A DNA stretch of 52,862 nucleotides from Paludibacteraceae bacterium. Lineage in GTDB: Bacteria; Bacteroidota; Bacteroidia; Bacteroidales; Paludibacteraceae. The stretch is taken from NCBI GenBank assembly GCA_017483945.1, contig JAFUUE010000057.1:1-52862 (forward strand), read 5' to 3'. Both the position numbers and the translations under genes were made by a program. The notes below the pieces were generated by a model that saw nothing but the letters and a program-made list of their open reading frames with translations, did no database searches and was not told the origin of the DNA. Of this stretch, positions 1-7,385 are shown one piece after another (position 1 is the stretch's first letter; each line of letters starts with the position of its first letter).

Positions 1-3000
1 GCCTACGAGGTTACCGGTGAAGCTGTAAACGACGCCGCCATTGAGTGAGTTGTTTGCGAGTTGGTAACCTTTGAACGGTTCTGTGCCGAGCCACGTGGTG
101 TTAGCCCAATTGCGACCGGTCCAGTAGTAAAGATAGCTCTCGAAGCCATATGCCGACTCGCCGGGATAGAAGCCGTGAGTGCCCTCTACGAAGTTGTTCT
201 CAGGTACGACAGGCTCCAGAACGGGGATTGCAATACGCTGGTAGATATAGTTCCACGGGTTGGAAGATATCTGTTTAGCCTTAGTCGTCAGTCGGACAGT
301 CGCTTGGGGCTGAGTATTCTCTGCAACAGCAGGGTCGTAGAGCAGAACTGCTTGTGCATCCTCAGTTGACTCAAGAACCAAAGCCTCTTTCTCAGCGGTA
401 ATCACACCGGCAGCACCAATCTTAACCATAGCGCCCGGTTTCACGGTCAGTGAACCGCCGTAAGCGATATTGACACCACCGTCACCGACTGTCAGTGTAG
501 TTCCCTCTTCTATGGTCAAAGAGGCGTTTTTACTTACAAAAACTTGCTGGGCTTTTGCTGATTTTTCATCTTCATCTTTGCTTACAACCACTGTTTTTCC
601 GACAGGGATTGTTACGATAGTGGATTCCTCTGGAATTTCTGTACCCGCCCATGTGGTATTCTGTTGCCATGGAATTGTAGCGGCATCGCTGACAACCTCA
701 GACACTTCGGTGCCGGGGATACGACGTACACCATAAAGATAAGTTTCATCGCCGGTCTCATAGTACTCATATCCAGCGGGAAGCGGTGCCTCCGTGCCAA
801 ATGAAGAATACCATTGAGAACTCAAAGGAATAGAAGACGGATAAACGCTATTTTCACTCTTACGCTTTTGAACCTTCACTTTATCTTGGAAGTTACCACC
901 ATATATATTTATAACACCATATGAGTTGTAGCTGTCGTTGTTACCAATGAGAGCAACTTTATTGCTACCGGCACTCTGAGTCTGTACTTTGAAATTACCA
1001 TCATAGATATTGATAATACCAAAGTTAGCGACATAGATAGCATAATAGTTATCCTTTGCATTATCTGTACCGGTGATGAAATTCTTGCCATGAACGGTCT
1101 CAAATGTACCACCGTTGATGATTGCATTTGCTGATTGTGCGAAACCTTCTACTATCTCAGCATCTGTTTTAATATTTGTGCAAGCAAAGCCACCATGTGT
1201 GCCTTGAACATGGATGTCATTGATAATCATCTTTCCATAGTTCTGCAGCGCATAGGAATATGCCCCAAGACCACCCTGTGAAGAAGAAACAGAGATAAAC
1301 TCACCACCATTGACGGTCGTCTCACCTCCATTCCAGAAAGTAGCCTGAGCTGCGTGGATGTCAATATTGTTAATAGTAGCTATACCCGTCTCAGTAATAT
1401 GAATCGGTGCTCCGTGATAGTTGCTTGCACCGCTAATACGACCTGCGGTTGATACAAAGTGCGGTTGGTCTGCATTCTCTACACCAACCACCAACTCACC
1501 GTCCACGCGGATAGCCCAGCAACCCATTTGGTAAGCCATGTCAGCAGAGGTCTCAATCTCCGTACCTTGAGCCGGCTCTATAGAACCATTACCAAGGATA
1601 GTCAGTTTGGCACCTTCATTCACCAAGATGTTTGCATCCAAGCCTTGACGCTGATAGAAGATCTTCTTACCGGAAGGGATCGTCAGAGTCTTTGTACCAT
1701 TGACAGGAAGAGAACCTGCAAGCGCGATATCAATATCCTCGGTCAGCGTATAAGATGCAGTACCTTCTGCAGCAAGGAATGCTGCAAATTCAGAAGCATC
1801 TGCTGCGTAGATATAATAGGTATCTTCTACAGTCTCTACATAACCGGAACCAGCGGTAAGAGCAGCGCTAAAGCCGTTCTTGTTGATAACAACAGACTGA
1901 TTGATTGTAGTAGCAGAAGCATCCGCCCACAATGTAATCAAAGCTGCCTTCGGAGCTGCGTTCAGAGCGGCTGCCAGAGAGGTGTAGTGAGTATCATCGA
2001 TACGTGCAACTCCACCAAAGGTATAGATATCGCCCTCATTGCTCATAACATATCCATTTGCAGGTGCAATAGAAGAGGCATTACATCCATTAGCATTGAT
2101 TGAGATGGCCTTACCAATAGCGATAGAAACCGCATCTGCCCAAAGCGTAATCGTTTCGCCCTGAGAGGCAGCATTAATAGCTGCAGACAGAGAGGTGTAA
2201 ACCTCCTTGTCAATCGTAGCGACAATGCCGTTAGCAGCGGCTGATTCTTTGGTAAGAGTCAGCACTTTATAATTATCACCACTTTCAAGCAGAACAGAAC
2301 CATCTGCTACGCGAGCAGAAGTCGGGTTCTCAGAGTAAACACCCTCGCTCAATGTCATGGTAGCAAGAGAACCGAACAAATGGTCAGCATTCTCAGCAGT
2401 GAAAGTAGCATTCTTCGCATCAACAACGAAACTACCTCCATAGGAAGCATGCCCGGTGAAAAGATAACCGCTTTCACCTACATGATTAACCTGCAGAGCA
2501 CCATCGCCGGTAATAATAATTTTACCATTCTTCTTTGATGCGCTATAATTGTAAGCATACATCGTAGAAGAACCGGTGATATTGCTAATTGTGTTGTTTG
2601 TACCTTCTTTGAGTTCAATCGTAGCAGTAGAGCCTGCGGAAGCAGCCTTCGGCATACCGATTGCGATACAACTTGCAACACCCGGAACAACAGTCGCATT
2701 ATCCATCACAAGTGTCGCACCTGCATTCAGCATAATTGTTCTTGAATTGGACGGCTTAACTTTATTGCTGACAGTGACATCTTTCAAGGTAAGCGTTTTG
2801 TCAGCACTAACAATAAAAGCACGCGAAATGCTATACTGCCCTTGACCATCGATAGTGATGTTCGCAGAAACGGTACGTGACTCGTTGGCAACACTGGATG
2901 CTTTTGCGATATTTGCCAGGAGGACAATCGTTTGCCCATCTGTGGCAGCTGCGAAAGCCGTGTTAAATGAGGTGTAATTGGTCTCTCCAATTCTGGCGAC

Positions 3001-3066
3001 ATTAGCACCCCACGCCATGACGCACGAAAAGCACGCCAATAGCGGAATTAGAAAAAGTTTTCTCAT
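1..3066 (-). CDS. Large secreted beta-helix-like surface protein, C-terminus beyond the window
   Basis: The frame is open from the ATG at 3066 down to base 1, giving 1022 codons without a stop, so the C-terminus is missing. The N-terminus (MRKLFLIPLLACFSCVMAWG) is a signal peptide. Three copies of a roughly 30-residue motif occur near residues 22-55, 295-325 and 370-400: V-A-x-I, then YTSL (YTSF in the first copy), then A-A-x-N-A-A, ending ITLWAD or similar. Between and after them are many short beta-strand repeats rich in G, N, T and V, such as INIYDGNF and INIYGGNF, which are typical of right-handed beta-helix or adhesin-like proteins. A role in surface attachment or glycan contact is inference. 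The missing end probably carries a sorting domain. Its leader holds an 11-bp tandem array. Confidence 0.85.
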   Translation of the reverse strand, partial: MRKLFLIPLLACFSCVMAWGANVARIGETNYTSFNTAFAAATDGQTIVLLANIAKASSVANESRTVSANITIDGQGQYSISRAFIVSADKTLTLKDVTVSNKVKPSNSRTIMLNAGATLVMDNATVVPGVASCIAIGMPKAASAGSTATIELKEGTNNTISNITGSSTMYAYNYSASKKNGKIIITGDGALQVNHVGESGYLFTGHASYGGSFVVDAKNATFTAENADHLFGSLATMTLSEGVYSENPTSARVADGSVLLESGDNYKVLTLTKESAAANGIVATIDKEVYTSLSAAINAASQGETITLWADAVSIAIGKAISINANGCNASSIAPANGYVMSNEGDIYTFGGVARIDDTHYTSLAAALNAAPKAALITLWADASATTINQSVVINKNGFSAALTAGSGYVETVEDTYYIYAADASEFAAFLAAEGTASYTLTEDIDIALAGSLPVNGTKTLTIPSGKKIFYQRQGLDANILVNEGAKLTILGNGSIEPAQGTEIETSADMAYQMGCWAIRVDGELVVGVENADQPHFVSTAGRISGASNYHGAPIHITETGIATINNIDIHAAQATFWNGGETTVNGGEFISVSSSQGGLGAYSYALQNYGKMIINDIHVQGTHGGFACTNIKTDAEIVEGFAQSANAIINGGTFETVHGKNFITGTDNAKDNYYAIYVANFGIINIYDGNFKVQTQSAGSNKVALIGNNDSYNSYGVINIYGGNFQDKVKVQKRKSENSVYPSSIPLSSQWYSSFGTEAPLPAGYEYYETGDETYLYGVRRIPGTEVSEVVSDAATIPWQQNTTWAGTEIPEESTIVTIPVGKTVVVSKDEDEKSAKAQQVFVSKNASLTIEEGTTLTVGDGGVNIAYGGSLTVKPGAMVKIGAAGVITAEKEALVLESTEDAQAVLLYDPAVAENTQPQATVRLTTKAKQISSNPWNYIYQRIAIPVLEPVVPENNFVEGTHGFYPGESAYGFESYLYYWTGRNWANTTWLGTEPFKGYQLANNSLNGGVVYSFTGNLVG

Positions 3067-3178
3067 AAGAATAAGTATTTAGTTAATAAAAGTTAATTGC
3101 GACCTAAGGTCGGGTAGGAGTGTTTGGGACTCCTCTATGTTTTTTAGTCACTATGTGACTGCTCTATGGGTATCCCTG

Positions 3179-3222
3179 TCACCGTGTGATCACCGTGTGG
3201 TCACCGTGTGGTCACTGTGCGG
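3179..3222. repeat. Four tandem 11-bp repeats (TCACCGTGTGG type)
   Basis: The units are 3179-3189, 3190-3200, 3201-3211 and 3212-3222. They differ only in the last base of the first unit and two bases in the last. They lie in the 5' leader of the leftward surface-protein gene. This is one of a dozen arrays in the window with the same 11-bp period but a different unit sequence. Confidence 0.95.
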
Positions 3223-3291
3223 AAAAAGAAGCGGCACATGCATCTGCCATTTGGGCACAAGGCACACTACACGCCAACTCTAATTTGAGTG

Positions 3292-3299
3292 CAAAATTA
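3292..3299 (-). promoter_or_regulatory. Candidate -7 element for the surface-protein gene
   Basis: TAATTTTG on the minus strand matches the Bacteroidota -7 consensus TAnnTTTG. No clear -33 TTTG is seen at the expected distance; the GC-rich hairpin 3312-3329 sits there instead. The predicted leader would be about 220 nt. Confidence 0.4.
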
Positions 3300-3335
3300 G
3301 TTCGGCTGATTCCGCCCGTTTTCGGGCGGCTATGG

Positions 3336-3366
3336 GGCTAAAAACAAAGCCCTCCGAACGGAGGGC
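3336..3366 (-). terminator. Rho-independent terminator for the DUF4160/DUF2442 pair
   Basis: On the minus strand an 8-bp GC-rich stem (GCCCTCCG with CGGAGGGC, 3349-3366) is followed by TTTGTTTTTA. It lies 240 nt after the stop of the DUF2442 gene and before the surface-protein promoter. Confidence 0.7.
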
Positions 3367-3529
3367 GGAAGAAGCTAAATCGGCAGATAATGTGTGCAAA
3401 AAGGAGAAAAATGATGCAAAAATGCTTTTTTTCGCAAAAATATTTGGTGGTATGAAAAAAAAGAACCCTTGATTCCCCCACGCGCTCGCGCGAGAGCGCA
3501 CGAGTTTTATAAAGGGAATAGGAGGAAGA

Positions 3530-3555
3530 GGAATAGAAAGACTAGTAGGACTAGA
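3530..3555. repeat. Dispersed 26-bp repeat, copy 1
   Basis: This 26-bp segment (GGAATAGA...GGACTAGA, containing AGACTAGTAGGACTAG) matches 5362-5387 at 25 of 26 positions in the same orientation. That second copy is inside the coding region of a membrane protein. The surrounding bases 3541-3600 show a degenerate 9-bp rhythm. Confidence 0.85.
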
Positions 3556-3605
3556 ATGAATAGTACAACTAAGCGGGATAGTAGGACATCAAGGAAGATG
3601 CGTTG

Positions 3606-4019
3606 TTAGAAAGAAATCTGCTGCAAATCTTGGGCATAAGTATGTACTCCGCTCAAGATCTCTGCTTTACGTTGGGAAGAGGGAGTTTTCCAACCATTGA
3701 TATAATCACGCATGAGGTTAGCGTTAATGCCAATCTTCTTTGCAAAACTAGATAGGTTGATTTCGCGATGTGTCAAGAAAAAGGTTTGCATAGGATTTGG
3801 CTCGATATTATTCCGCTCGATAAAACTCTCAAAGCCAATATCTTCGTTGATGGAGCGCCAATGCATGCCGTCTTCGCTCAATGTATAGTCTGCACGTTGA
3901 GCGGGTGTGGCATCCATCAACCGACGATACCACAAAACCGACTGGCGGTATTGGGTTCCCTCTTCGTCCTTACCATAAAGCCAGTTGCTATCAAACCATA
4001 TCTGAACAATCCTTTTCAT
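3606..4019 (-). CDS. DUF2442-family protein with C-terminal helix-turn-helix-like region
   Basis: The 137-residue protein begins MKRIVQIWFDSNWLYG and carries the DUF2442 pattern: a short N-terminal strand region, then VLWYRRLMDATPAQRADYTL, then MHWRSINEDIGFESF. The last 50 residues (LTHREINLSSFAKKIGINANLMRDYINGWKTPS) look like a small DNA-binding helix-turn-helix. I chose the ATG at 4019 because it forms an ATGA overlap with the stop of the upstream DUF4160 gene. A start seven codons upstream is also possible. DUF4160/DUF2442 pairs are widespread and often sit next to each other; a toxin-antitoxin-like or regulatory role is inferred from this arrangement only. Confidence 0.8.
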   Translation of the reverse strand: MKRIVQIWFDSNWLYGKDEEGTQYRQSVLWYRRLMDATPAQRADYTLSEDGMHWRSINEDIGFESFIERNNIEPNPMQTFFLTHREINLSSFAKKIGINANLMRDYINGWKTPSSQRKAEILSGVHTYAQDLQQISF

Positions 4020-4261
4020 TCGTAGAAGAAATGATTCCACATTTCAATGAACAAATCCGTGTTATCAGAAATGACTTCCCGAATACGCTTCATATCACTC
4101 CCTTTTATTTTATAGCATTCTGTTTCTACAAAACATTTATTCTCTTCAGACCAAACGTAACGTGCCCGTCCTCCTTTTCCAACGACATGAATATGTATTG
4201 GTTCGTGCTCGTTGGAATAGAACATAAAACTAAATCCGAATAATCGTAATACTTCCGGCAT
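4016..4261 (-). CDS. DUF4160 domain protein
   Basis: The 81-residue protein starts MPEVLRLFGFSFMFYSNEHEPIHIHV, which is the DUF4160 signature (strand, then N-E-H-x-P-I-H-I-H-V). A conserved tail around residues 60-75 reads RIREVISDNTDLFIEMW. It is the first gene of a two-gene unit, translationally coupled to the DUF2442 gene by an ATGA overlap. A textbook promoter (4285-4316) and a terminator (3336-3366) bound the unit. Its base composition is more AT-rich than the flanking housekeeping genes, which suits a mobile accessory pair. No biochemical function can be assigned. Confidence 0.85.
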   Translation of the reverse strand: MPEVLRLFGFSFMFYSNEHEPIHIHVVGKGGRARYVWSEENKCFVETECYKIKGSDMKRIREVISDNTDLFIEMWNHFFYE

Positions 4262-4284
4262 ACAATAGAGATATAAATTTACTG

Positions 4285-4316
4285 CAAAGATAGGAGTTTT
4301 TTTTCACACCTGCAAA
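4285..4316 (-). promoter_or_regulatory. Promoter of the DUF4160/DUF2442 operon
   Basis: On the minus strand TTTG (4316-4313), a 20-bp spacer and TATCTTTG (4292-4285) match the Bacteroidota sigma-ABfr consensus. The start codon follows about 24 bp later. Confidence 0.8.
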
Positions 4317-4398
4317 TTTATTTGCTAATGAGTTGAGTATTTTGTGTATTTTTTTTCGATTTTTTTTCGATAGACAGGCGTAAAGGACTACAGAAAGA

Positions 4399-4430
4399 TT
4401 TGCAGATGTGAGAAAAAAGTAGTACTTTTG
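4399..4430 (+). promoter_or_regulatory. Promoter of recX
   Basis: TTTG (4399-4402), a 20-bp spacer and TACTTTTG (4423-4430) fit the Bacteroidota promoter consensus. The recX start is 26 bp downstream. It diverges from the DUF4160 promoter. Confidence 0.8.
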
Positions 4431-4455
4431 CGGATGTAAGCGATAATCAGGGTCT

Positions 4456-4911
4456 ATGGAACGGGATATAATACAGGAAATGACGGCACGGGGAGAGCGG
4501 TACTGCGCGGGAGCGGAGCACTGCGCGCAGGACGTGCGGGAGAAAGTGCGGCAGTGGTGCTTAGAAGAGTCCCATGTGGAGGGGGTAGTGAAGGAGGTAG
4601 CAGAGGCAGTGGTGGAGCGGCTGATGGAGACGGGGTATATTGATGAGAAGCGGTACGCGCGGGCGTTCGCGCATGATAAGTTGATGTACCAGGGTTGGGG
4701 ACGTGTGAAGATAGAGGCGATGCTGCGGGCTAAAGATGTGCCGCAGGCGGCCATCCGTGAGGCGTTGGAGAGCCTCGATGAGGAGGCGTACAGCGCGGTG
4801 CTGGAGCGTCTCATCAGTAAGCGCCGCGGAGACACGGAGGAGCGGGTCATGCGGTTCTGCATGCAGCGGGGATTCCGCTACGAGGAGGTCAAGGCGTTGC
4901 TGCGGGAGTAG
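4456..4911 (+). CDS. recX: RecX-family regulator of recombination
   Basis: The 151-residue, strongly helical protein has the RecX three-helix repeats. The signature LMETGYIDEKRYARAFAHDK lies at about residues 55-75, followed by a GWGRVKIEAMLRAK segment. The length is normal for RecX. Known family members bind RecA filaments and restrain or remodel them. The gene has its own promoter and stands alone. Its last 23 bp overlap the 3' end of the convergent YbhN-like gene, so the two mRNAs are complementary at their ends. Confidence 0.9.
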   Translation: MERDIIQEMTARGERYCAGAEHCAQDVREKVRQWCLEESHVEGVVKEVAEAVVERLMETGYIDEKRYARAFAHDKLMYQGWGRVKIEAMLRAKDVPQAAIREALESLDEEAYSAVLERLISKRRGDTEERVMRFCMQRGFRYEEVKALLRE

Positions 4912-5869
4912 GTGAGGACGCTGCGGCGGTTTTCTTAACGAGTACACCTATCAGGACGGGACACAGGGTGTTGACGGTCCACATGAGCGTTGCGGCGATA
5001 GCCGCAGCGGGCGGGTCTATGTGCATGGCGATGATGAGCCATATGCCCCGTACGGCGGCGTCGGCGGCGGGGAGAGAGGGCGTGTAGGTGACGAGGAGGT
5101 AATAGAAGGGGATGAGCGTGAGGGCCTCGCGGAGAGTGAGCGGGCAGGCGCAGGCGTAGAGGACGAGGTAGAGTTGAAGGCACCAGACGAGGTAACGGAG
5201 GGCGGTGAGAGAGAGGAGGAGAGTCGAGAGGGCGCGGTCTGTGGGGCAGTCGTGGGCGCGTCTTAAGACGCGATCGCGGGCGAGCCGCCCGCGTCCCAGG
5301 TGGCAGTCGTGGCCTGTGAGGGCGCATATCAGGCGGGGGAGGAGGAATAGGCAGACTAGTAGGAATAGACAGACTAGTAGGACTAGATAGGGGGAGAGGG
5401 AGGGGAGTACGGATTGAACGGATTGGACGGATTGGGCAGAGAGGGAGAAGAGAGCGGGGAGGGCGAAGAGGGTGATGATGAGGGTGGTGGTGAGGGAGCC
5501 GATGAATCCGCGGAGGGTGGCTTCGGGCCAGCGGTCAGGGTCGCGCAGGAGGAGTGCGCGGGTGGGGTACTCGCCGAGTCGCTCGGGCGTGAGGAGTGCA
5601 CCGGCAGTGCCGTAATAGACGGCGCGTTGTGCGTCGGCGAGGGAGAGGTGCTGTATGTCACGGACGAGCAACCGCCAACGGAGCGCCTCAAGGAGCATGT
5701 TGAGGGGCATGAGCAGGAGGGCGGCAGCGAGGGGGACAAGAGTCGAAAGTCGAAAGTCGAAAGTCGAAAGCTCTGCCCATTGGTCGTAGGTATAGAGGCG
5801 GTAAGCCAGATAGGCTACGGCAGCGAGGGCAACCACCCATGAGAGGTATCGGGCGAGTCTATTCGACAT
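4889..5869 (-). CDS. YbhN/LPG-synthase-TM-like integral membrane protein carrying several repeat insertions
   Basis: The 326-residue protein (start MSNRLARYLSW) has about seven or eight membrane segments and fits the lysylphosphatidylglycerol synthase transmembrane (UPF0104/YbhN) family: a GALLTPERLGEYPTRALLL segment near residue 90 and a PAADAAVRGIWL segment near residue 275. Family members are flippase-like, but no synthase domain is present, so the substrate is unknown. The start gives an 11-bp overlap with the upstream methyltransferase gene. The coding sequence is unusually full of repeats: four GTCGAAA heptamers, three 9-mers (QSVQSVQSV), two 18-mers (LLVCLFLLVCLFLL) and a 44-bp palindromic element near residues 184-200. 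Confidence 0.75.
   Translation of the reverse strand: MSNRLARYLSWVVALAAVAYLAYRLYTYDQWAELSTFDFRLSTLVPLAAALLLMPLNMLLEALRWRLLVRDIQHLSLADAQRAVYYGTAGALLTPERLGEYPTRALLLRDPDRWPEATLRGFIGSLTTTLIITLFALPALFSLSAQSVQSVQSVLPSLSPYLVLLVCLFLLVCLFLLPRLICALTGHDCHLGRGRLARDRVLRRAHDCPTDRALSTLLLSLTALRYLVWCLQLYLVLYACACPLTLREALTLIPFYYLLVTYTPSLPAADAAVRGIWLIIAMHIDPPAAAIAATLMWTVNTLCPVLIGVLVKKTAAASSPTPAATP
5257..5318. repeat. Palindromic repeat element, copy A, inside the YbhN-like gene
   Basis: Bases 5275-5318 (44 bp) are identical to 7116-7159 in the neighbouring methyltransferase gene. The left part is a palindrome with 8-bp arms (CGCGGGCG, CGCCCGCG). It is preceded by a perfect 16-bp palindrome CGCGTCTTAAGACGCG (5257-5272). 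The 44-mer contains no stop codon in any of six frames. Here it is translated as part of a loop (GHDCHLGRGRLARDR). Confidence 0.95.
5344..5388. repeat. 18-bp tandem repeat inside the YbhN-like gene
   Basis: Two 18-bp units (5344-5361 and 5362-5379, one difference) plus a partial third. They encode the doubled LLVCLFL segment of a membrane helix. Bases 5362-5387 match intergenic bases 3530-3555 at 25 of 26 positions. Confidence 0.9.
5410..5436. repeat. Three 9-bp tandem repeats (CGGATTGGA)
   Basis: The units 5410-5418, 5419-5427 and 5428-5436 encode three copies of Q-S-V on the minus strand, in a loop of the YbhN-like protein. Confidence 0.9.
5742..5769. repeat. Four heptanucleotide repeats (GTCGAAA) near the 5' end of the YbhN-like gene
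   Basis: Four exact 7-bp units lie at about codons 34-43 of the leftward gene. Because 7 is not a multiple of 3, gain or loss of one unit would shift the reading frame, as in phase-variable genes. Confidence 0.95.
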
Positions 5870-7277
5870 ATAGGACGAGGCCTTTGAGGTATTCTCCTTC
5901 GGGGTGGTAGATGTTGATGGGATGGTCCTGCGGCTGGTGGAGCTGGTGGAGTATGCGTACGCGTCGTCCGACCTGGGCGGCGGCGGAGAAGACGGCGAGT
6001 CGGAAGGCCTCTTTGTCCACGGCCTGGGAGCAGGAGAAGGTGAAGAGGATGCCGCCGGGGCGTATGCACTCCAGCGCTTTGGCATTGAGGCGCCGGTAGC
6101 CGCGGAGGGCGTTGGGGACGGCGTCGCGGTGCTTGGCGAAGGCGGGAGGATCAAGTATGATGAGATCATACTGATGTACCATTTGGTCATGTACCATTTG
6201 GGCATTTAGGAAGTCGAAGGCGTCGGCGGCGACGGCGGTATGGCGGGGGCATTCGCCGAAGTTGCGTCGGACATTATGCTCGACCAGTTCGACGGCCTTG
6301 GCACTGACATCGACGGAAGTGACGGAGCGTGCACCTCCCTGCAGGGCATAGACAGAGAAGCCGCCGGTGTAGCAGAACATGTTGAGGACATCCTTGCCCT
6401 CGGCATAGCGGCGGAGTAGTGCGCGGTTCTCGCGCTGGTCGATGAAGAAGCCTGTCTTCTGTCCGCGCAGCCAGTCGATGCGGAAGAGGAGCCCGTTCTC
6501 AGTGGCCCAGCAGTCGGCGTCGTTGTCGGCATCGGCGCCGATGAGGTATCCGAGTTTGTCGCCGGTGACGGGTGCCTTGAAGGGGAGTGTGTCGTCCGAC
6601 TTATAATAGACGCGCCGTACCTGCGGGACGATGTCGCAGAGGGCTTGTGCGACGTCGTGTCGGGCGTAGTGCATGCCGACGGAGTGCGCCTGGACGACGG
6701 CGGTGTCGGCATAGACATCGACGACGAGTCCGGGGAGGAAGTCGCCTTCGCCGTGGATGAGGCGGAAGGTGTCGTTGTCGGGTCGGATGAGTCCGAGCCG
6801 TTCGCGCATGTGGTAGGCCTCGGCGATGCGTGTGTGCCAGAAGTTGTCAGGGAGCGTGTCGGTGCGGAAGGCGAGTATGCGTACGGCGATGGAGCCGACC
6901 TGCCAGTGTCCGACGCCGAGGACGGTGCCGTCATGTGCTACGACGCGTACGAGCGAGCCCTCCTCGGGACCCTGTGACGGTATAGTCGACCGTCGGTCGA
7001 CCGTCGGCCGACCGTCGGCGGAGGTACGGGTTTGAACCCGAGATCCGTCGGAGATCCGTCGGGGATCCGTCGGGGACGATACGGGGGCGGTAGGGGCTGC
7101 GCCTTGGGGCGCACTCGCGGGCGAGCCGCCCGCGTCCCAGGTGGCAGTCGTGGCCTGTGTGGGGGGGATGGCCTGCGTGGGGGAGGGGAGGATGGCGTCG
7201 ATGGCACCGGAGAAGACCCAGGGATGGAAACGGAGGAGGGATTCCTCCTTATGGCGTTTGAGTCGGATAGTAGTCAT
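5859..7277 (-). CDS. rlmI: RlmI-like class I SAM-dependent rRNA cytosine methyltransferase with a 74-residue repeat-derived insertion
   Basis: The 472-residue protein has the RlmI/RlmK architecture: an N-terminal PUA domain (IRLKRHKEESLLRFHPWVFSGAI), a central EEHEA-like domain, and a C-terminal Rossmann methyltransferase with VLNMFCYTGGFSVYAL, a TSVDVSAKAVEL acidic motif and IILDPPAF. E. coli RlmI makes m5C in 23S rRNA; the exact target here is inferred. The protein is about 75 residues longer than usual because residues 30-103 are a low-complexity insert splitting the PUA domain. The insert consists of two 11-bp arrays and a palindromic element that also occur in non-coding DNA at 22.9-23.3 kb. 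A second small duplication gives QMVHDQMVH before the catalytic DPPAF. The catalytic domain is intact. Confidence 0.85.
   Translation of the reverse strand: MTTIRLKRHKEESLLRFHPWVFSGAIDAILPSPTQAIPPTQATTATWDAGGSPASAPQGAAPTAPVSSPTDPRRISDGSRVQTRTSADGRPTVDRRSTIPSQGPEEGSLVRVVAHDGTVLGVGHWQVGSIAVRILAFRTDTLPDNFWHTRIAEAYHMRERLGLIRPDNDTFRLIHGEGDFLPGLVVDVYADTAVVQAHSVGMHYARHDVAQALCDIVPQVRRVYYKSDDTLPFKAPVTGDKLGYLIGADADNDADCWATENGLLFRIDWLRGQKTGFFIDQRENRALLRRYAEGKDVLNMFCYTGGFSVYALQGGARSVTSVDVSAKAVELVEHNVRRNFGECPRHTAVAADAFDFLNAQMVHDQMVHQYDLIILDPPAFAKHRDAVPNALRGYRRLNAKALECIRPGGILFTFSCSQAVDKEAFRLAVFSAAAQVGRRVRILHQLHQPQDHPINIYHPEGEYLKGLVLYVE
6174..6203. repeat. Two 15-bp tandem repeats in the methyltransferase gene
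   Basis: ATGTACCATTTGGTC (6174-6188) and ATGTACCATTTGGGC (6189-6203) differ at one base and encode the extra MVHDQMVH residues. A related TACCATTGGGTCATTTG string lies at the start of murD (15241-15260), so this may be another dispersed repeat. Confidence 0.8.
6969..7190. repeat. Composite repeat insertion inside the RlmI-like gene
   Basis: This stretch encodes residues 30-103, which have no place in the PUA fold. It contains three 11-bp units at 6986-7018 (TCGACCGTCGG type), three at 7041-7073 (AGATCCGTCGG type) and the 44-bp palindromic element at 7116-7159. The first two parts, with the same order and flanks, reappear in the opposite orientation at about 23225-23345 in non-coding DNA. The reading frame is kept throughout. 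Confidence 0.9.
7116..7159. repeat. Palindromic repeat element, copy B
   Basis: These 44 bp are identical to 5275-5318. Here the element is read in a different frame (QATTATWDAGGSPASAPQ) from copy A, so the DNA and not a peptide has been copied. Confidence 0.97.
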
Positions 7278-7287
7278 GGGAGAGAGG

Positions 7288-7385
7288 GATTAGAGTCGGG
7301 GATGCGAGGGTGGGGGATGAGATTAGGGTTGAGGATGTGAGGGGGAGGGTGAGATTAGGGTTGGGGATGCGAGGGCTGTGGGGCG
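7288..7385. repeat. Three units of about 33 bp between the methyltransferase and exonuclease genes
   Basis: GATTAGGGTTGGGGATGCGA-like units start at 7288, 7321 and 7353 (33 and 32 bp apart). The third unit runs into the 3' end of the exonuclease gene and encodes its Pro/Gln/Ser tail. Confidence 0.8.

Larger units (their letters stand above)
3067..3605. other. Gene-free stretch: leader, hairpins and repeats
   Basis: No convincing gene lies here. It holds the roughly 220-nt leader of the leftward surface-protein gene with four 11-bp repeats (3179-3222), a weak promoter (3292-3299), a perfect 7-bp-stem hairpin (3312-3329), a leftward terminator (3336-3366), and a degenerate 9/18-bp repeat (about 3530-3590) that shares 25 of 26 bases with a segment inside the membrane-protein gene at 5362-5387. 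Confidence 0.7.

Noticed and set aside
3280..3501. 73-codon minus-strand frame
   Set aside because: It crosses the terminator hairpin 3336-3366 and has no homologous feature.
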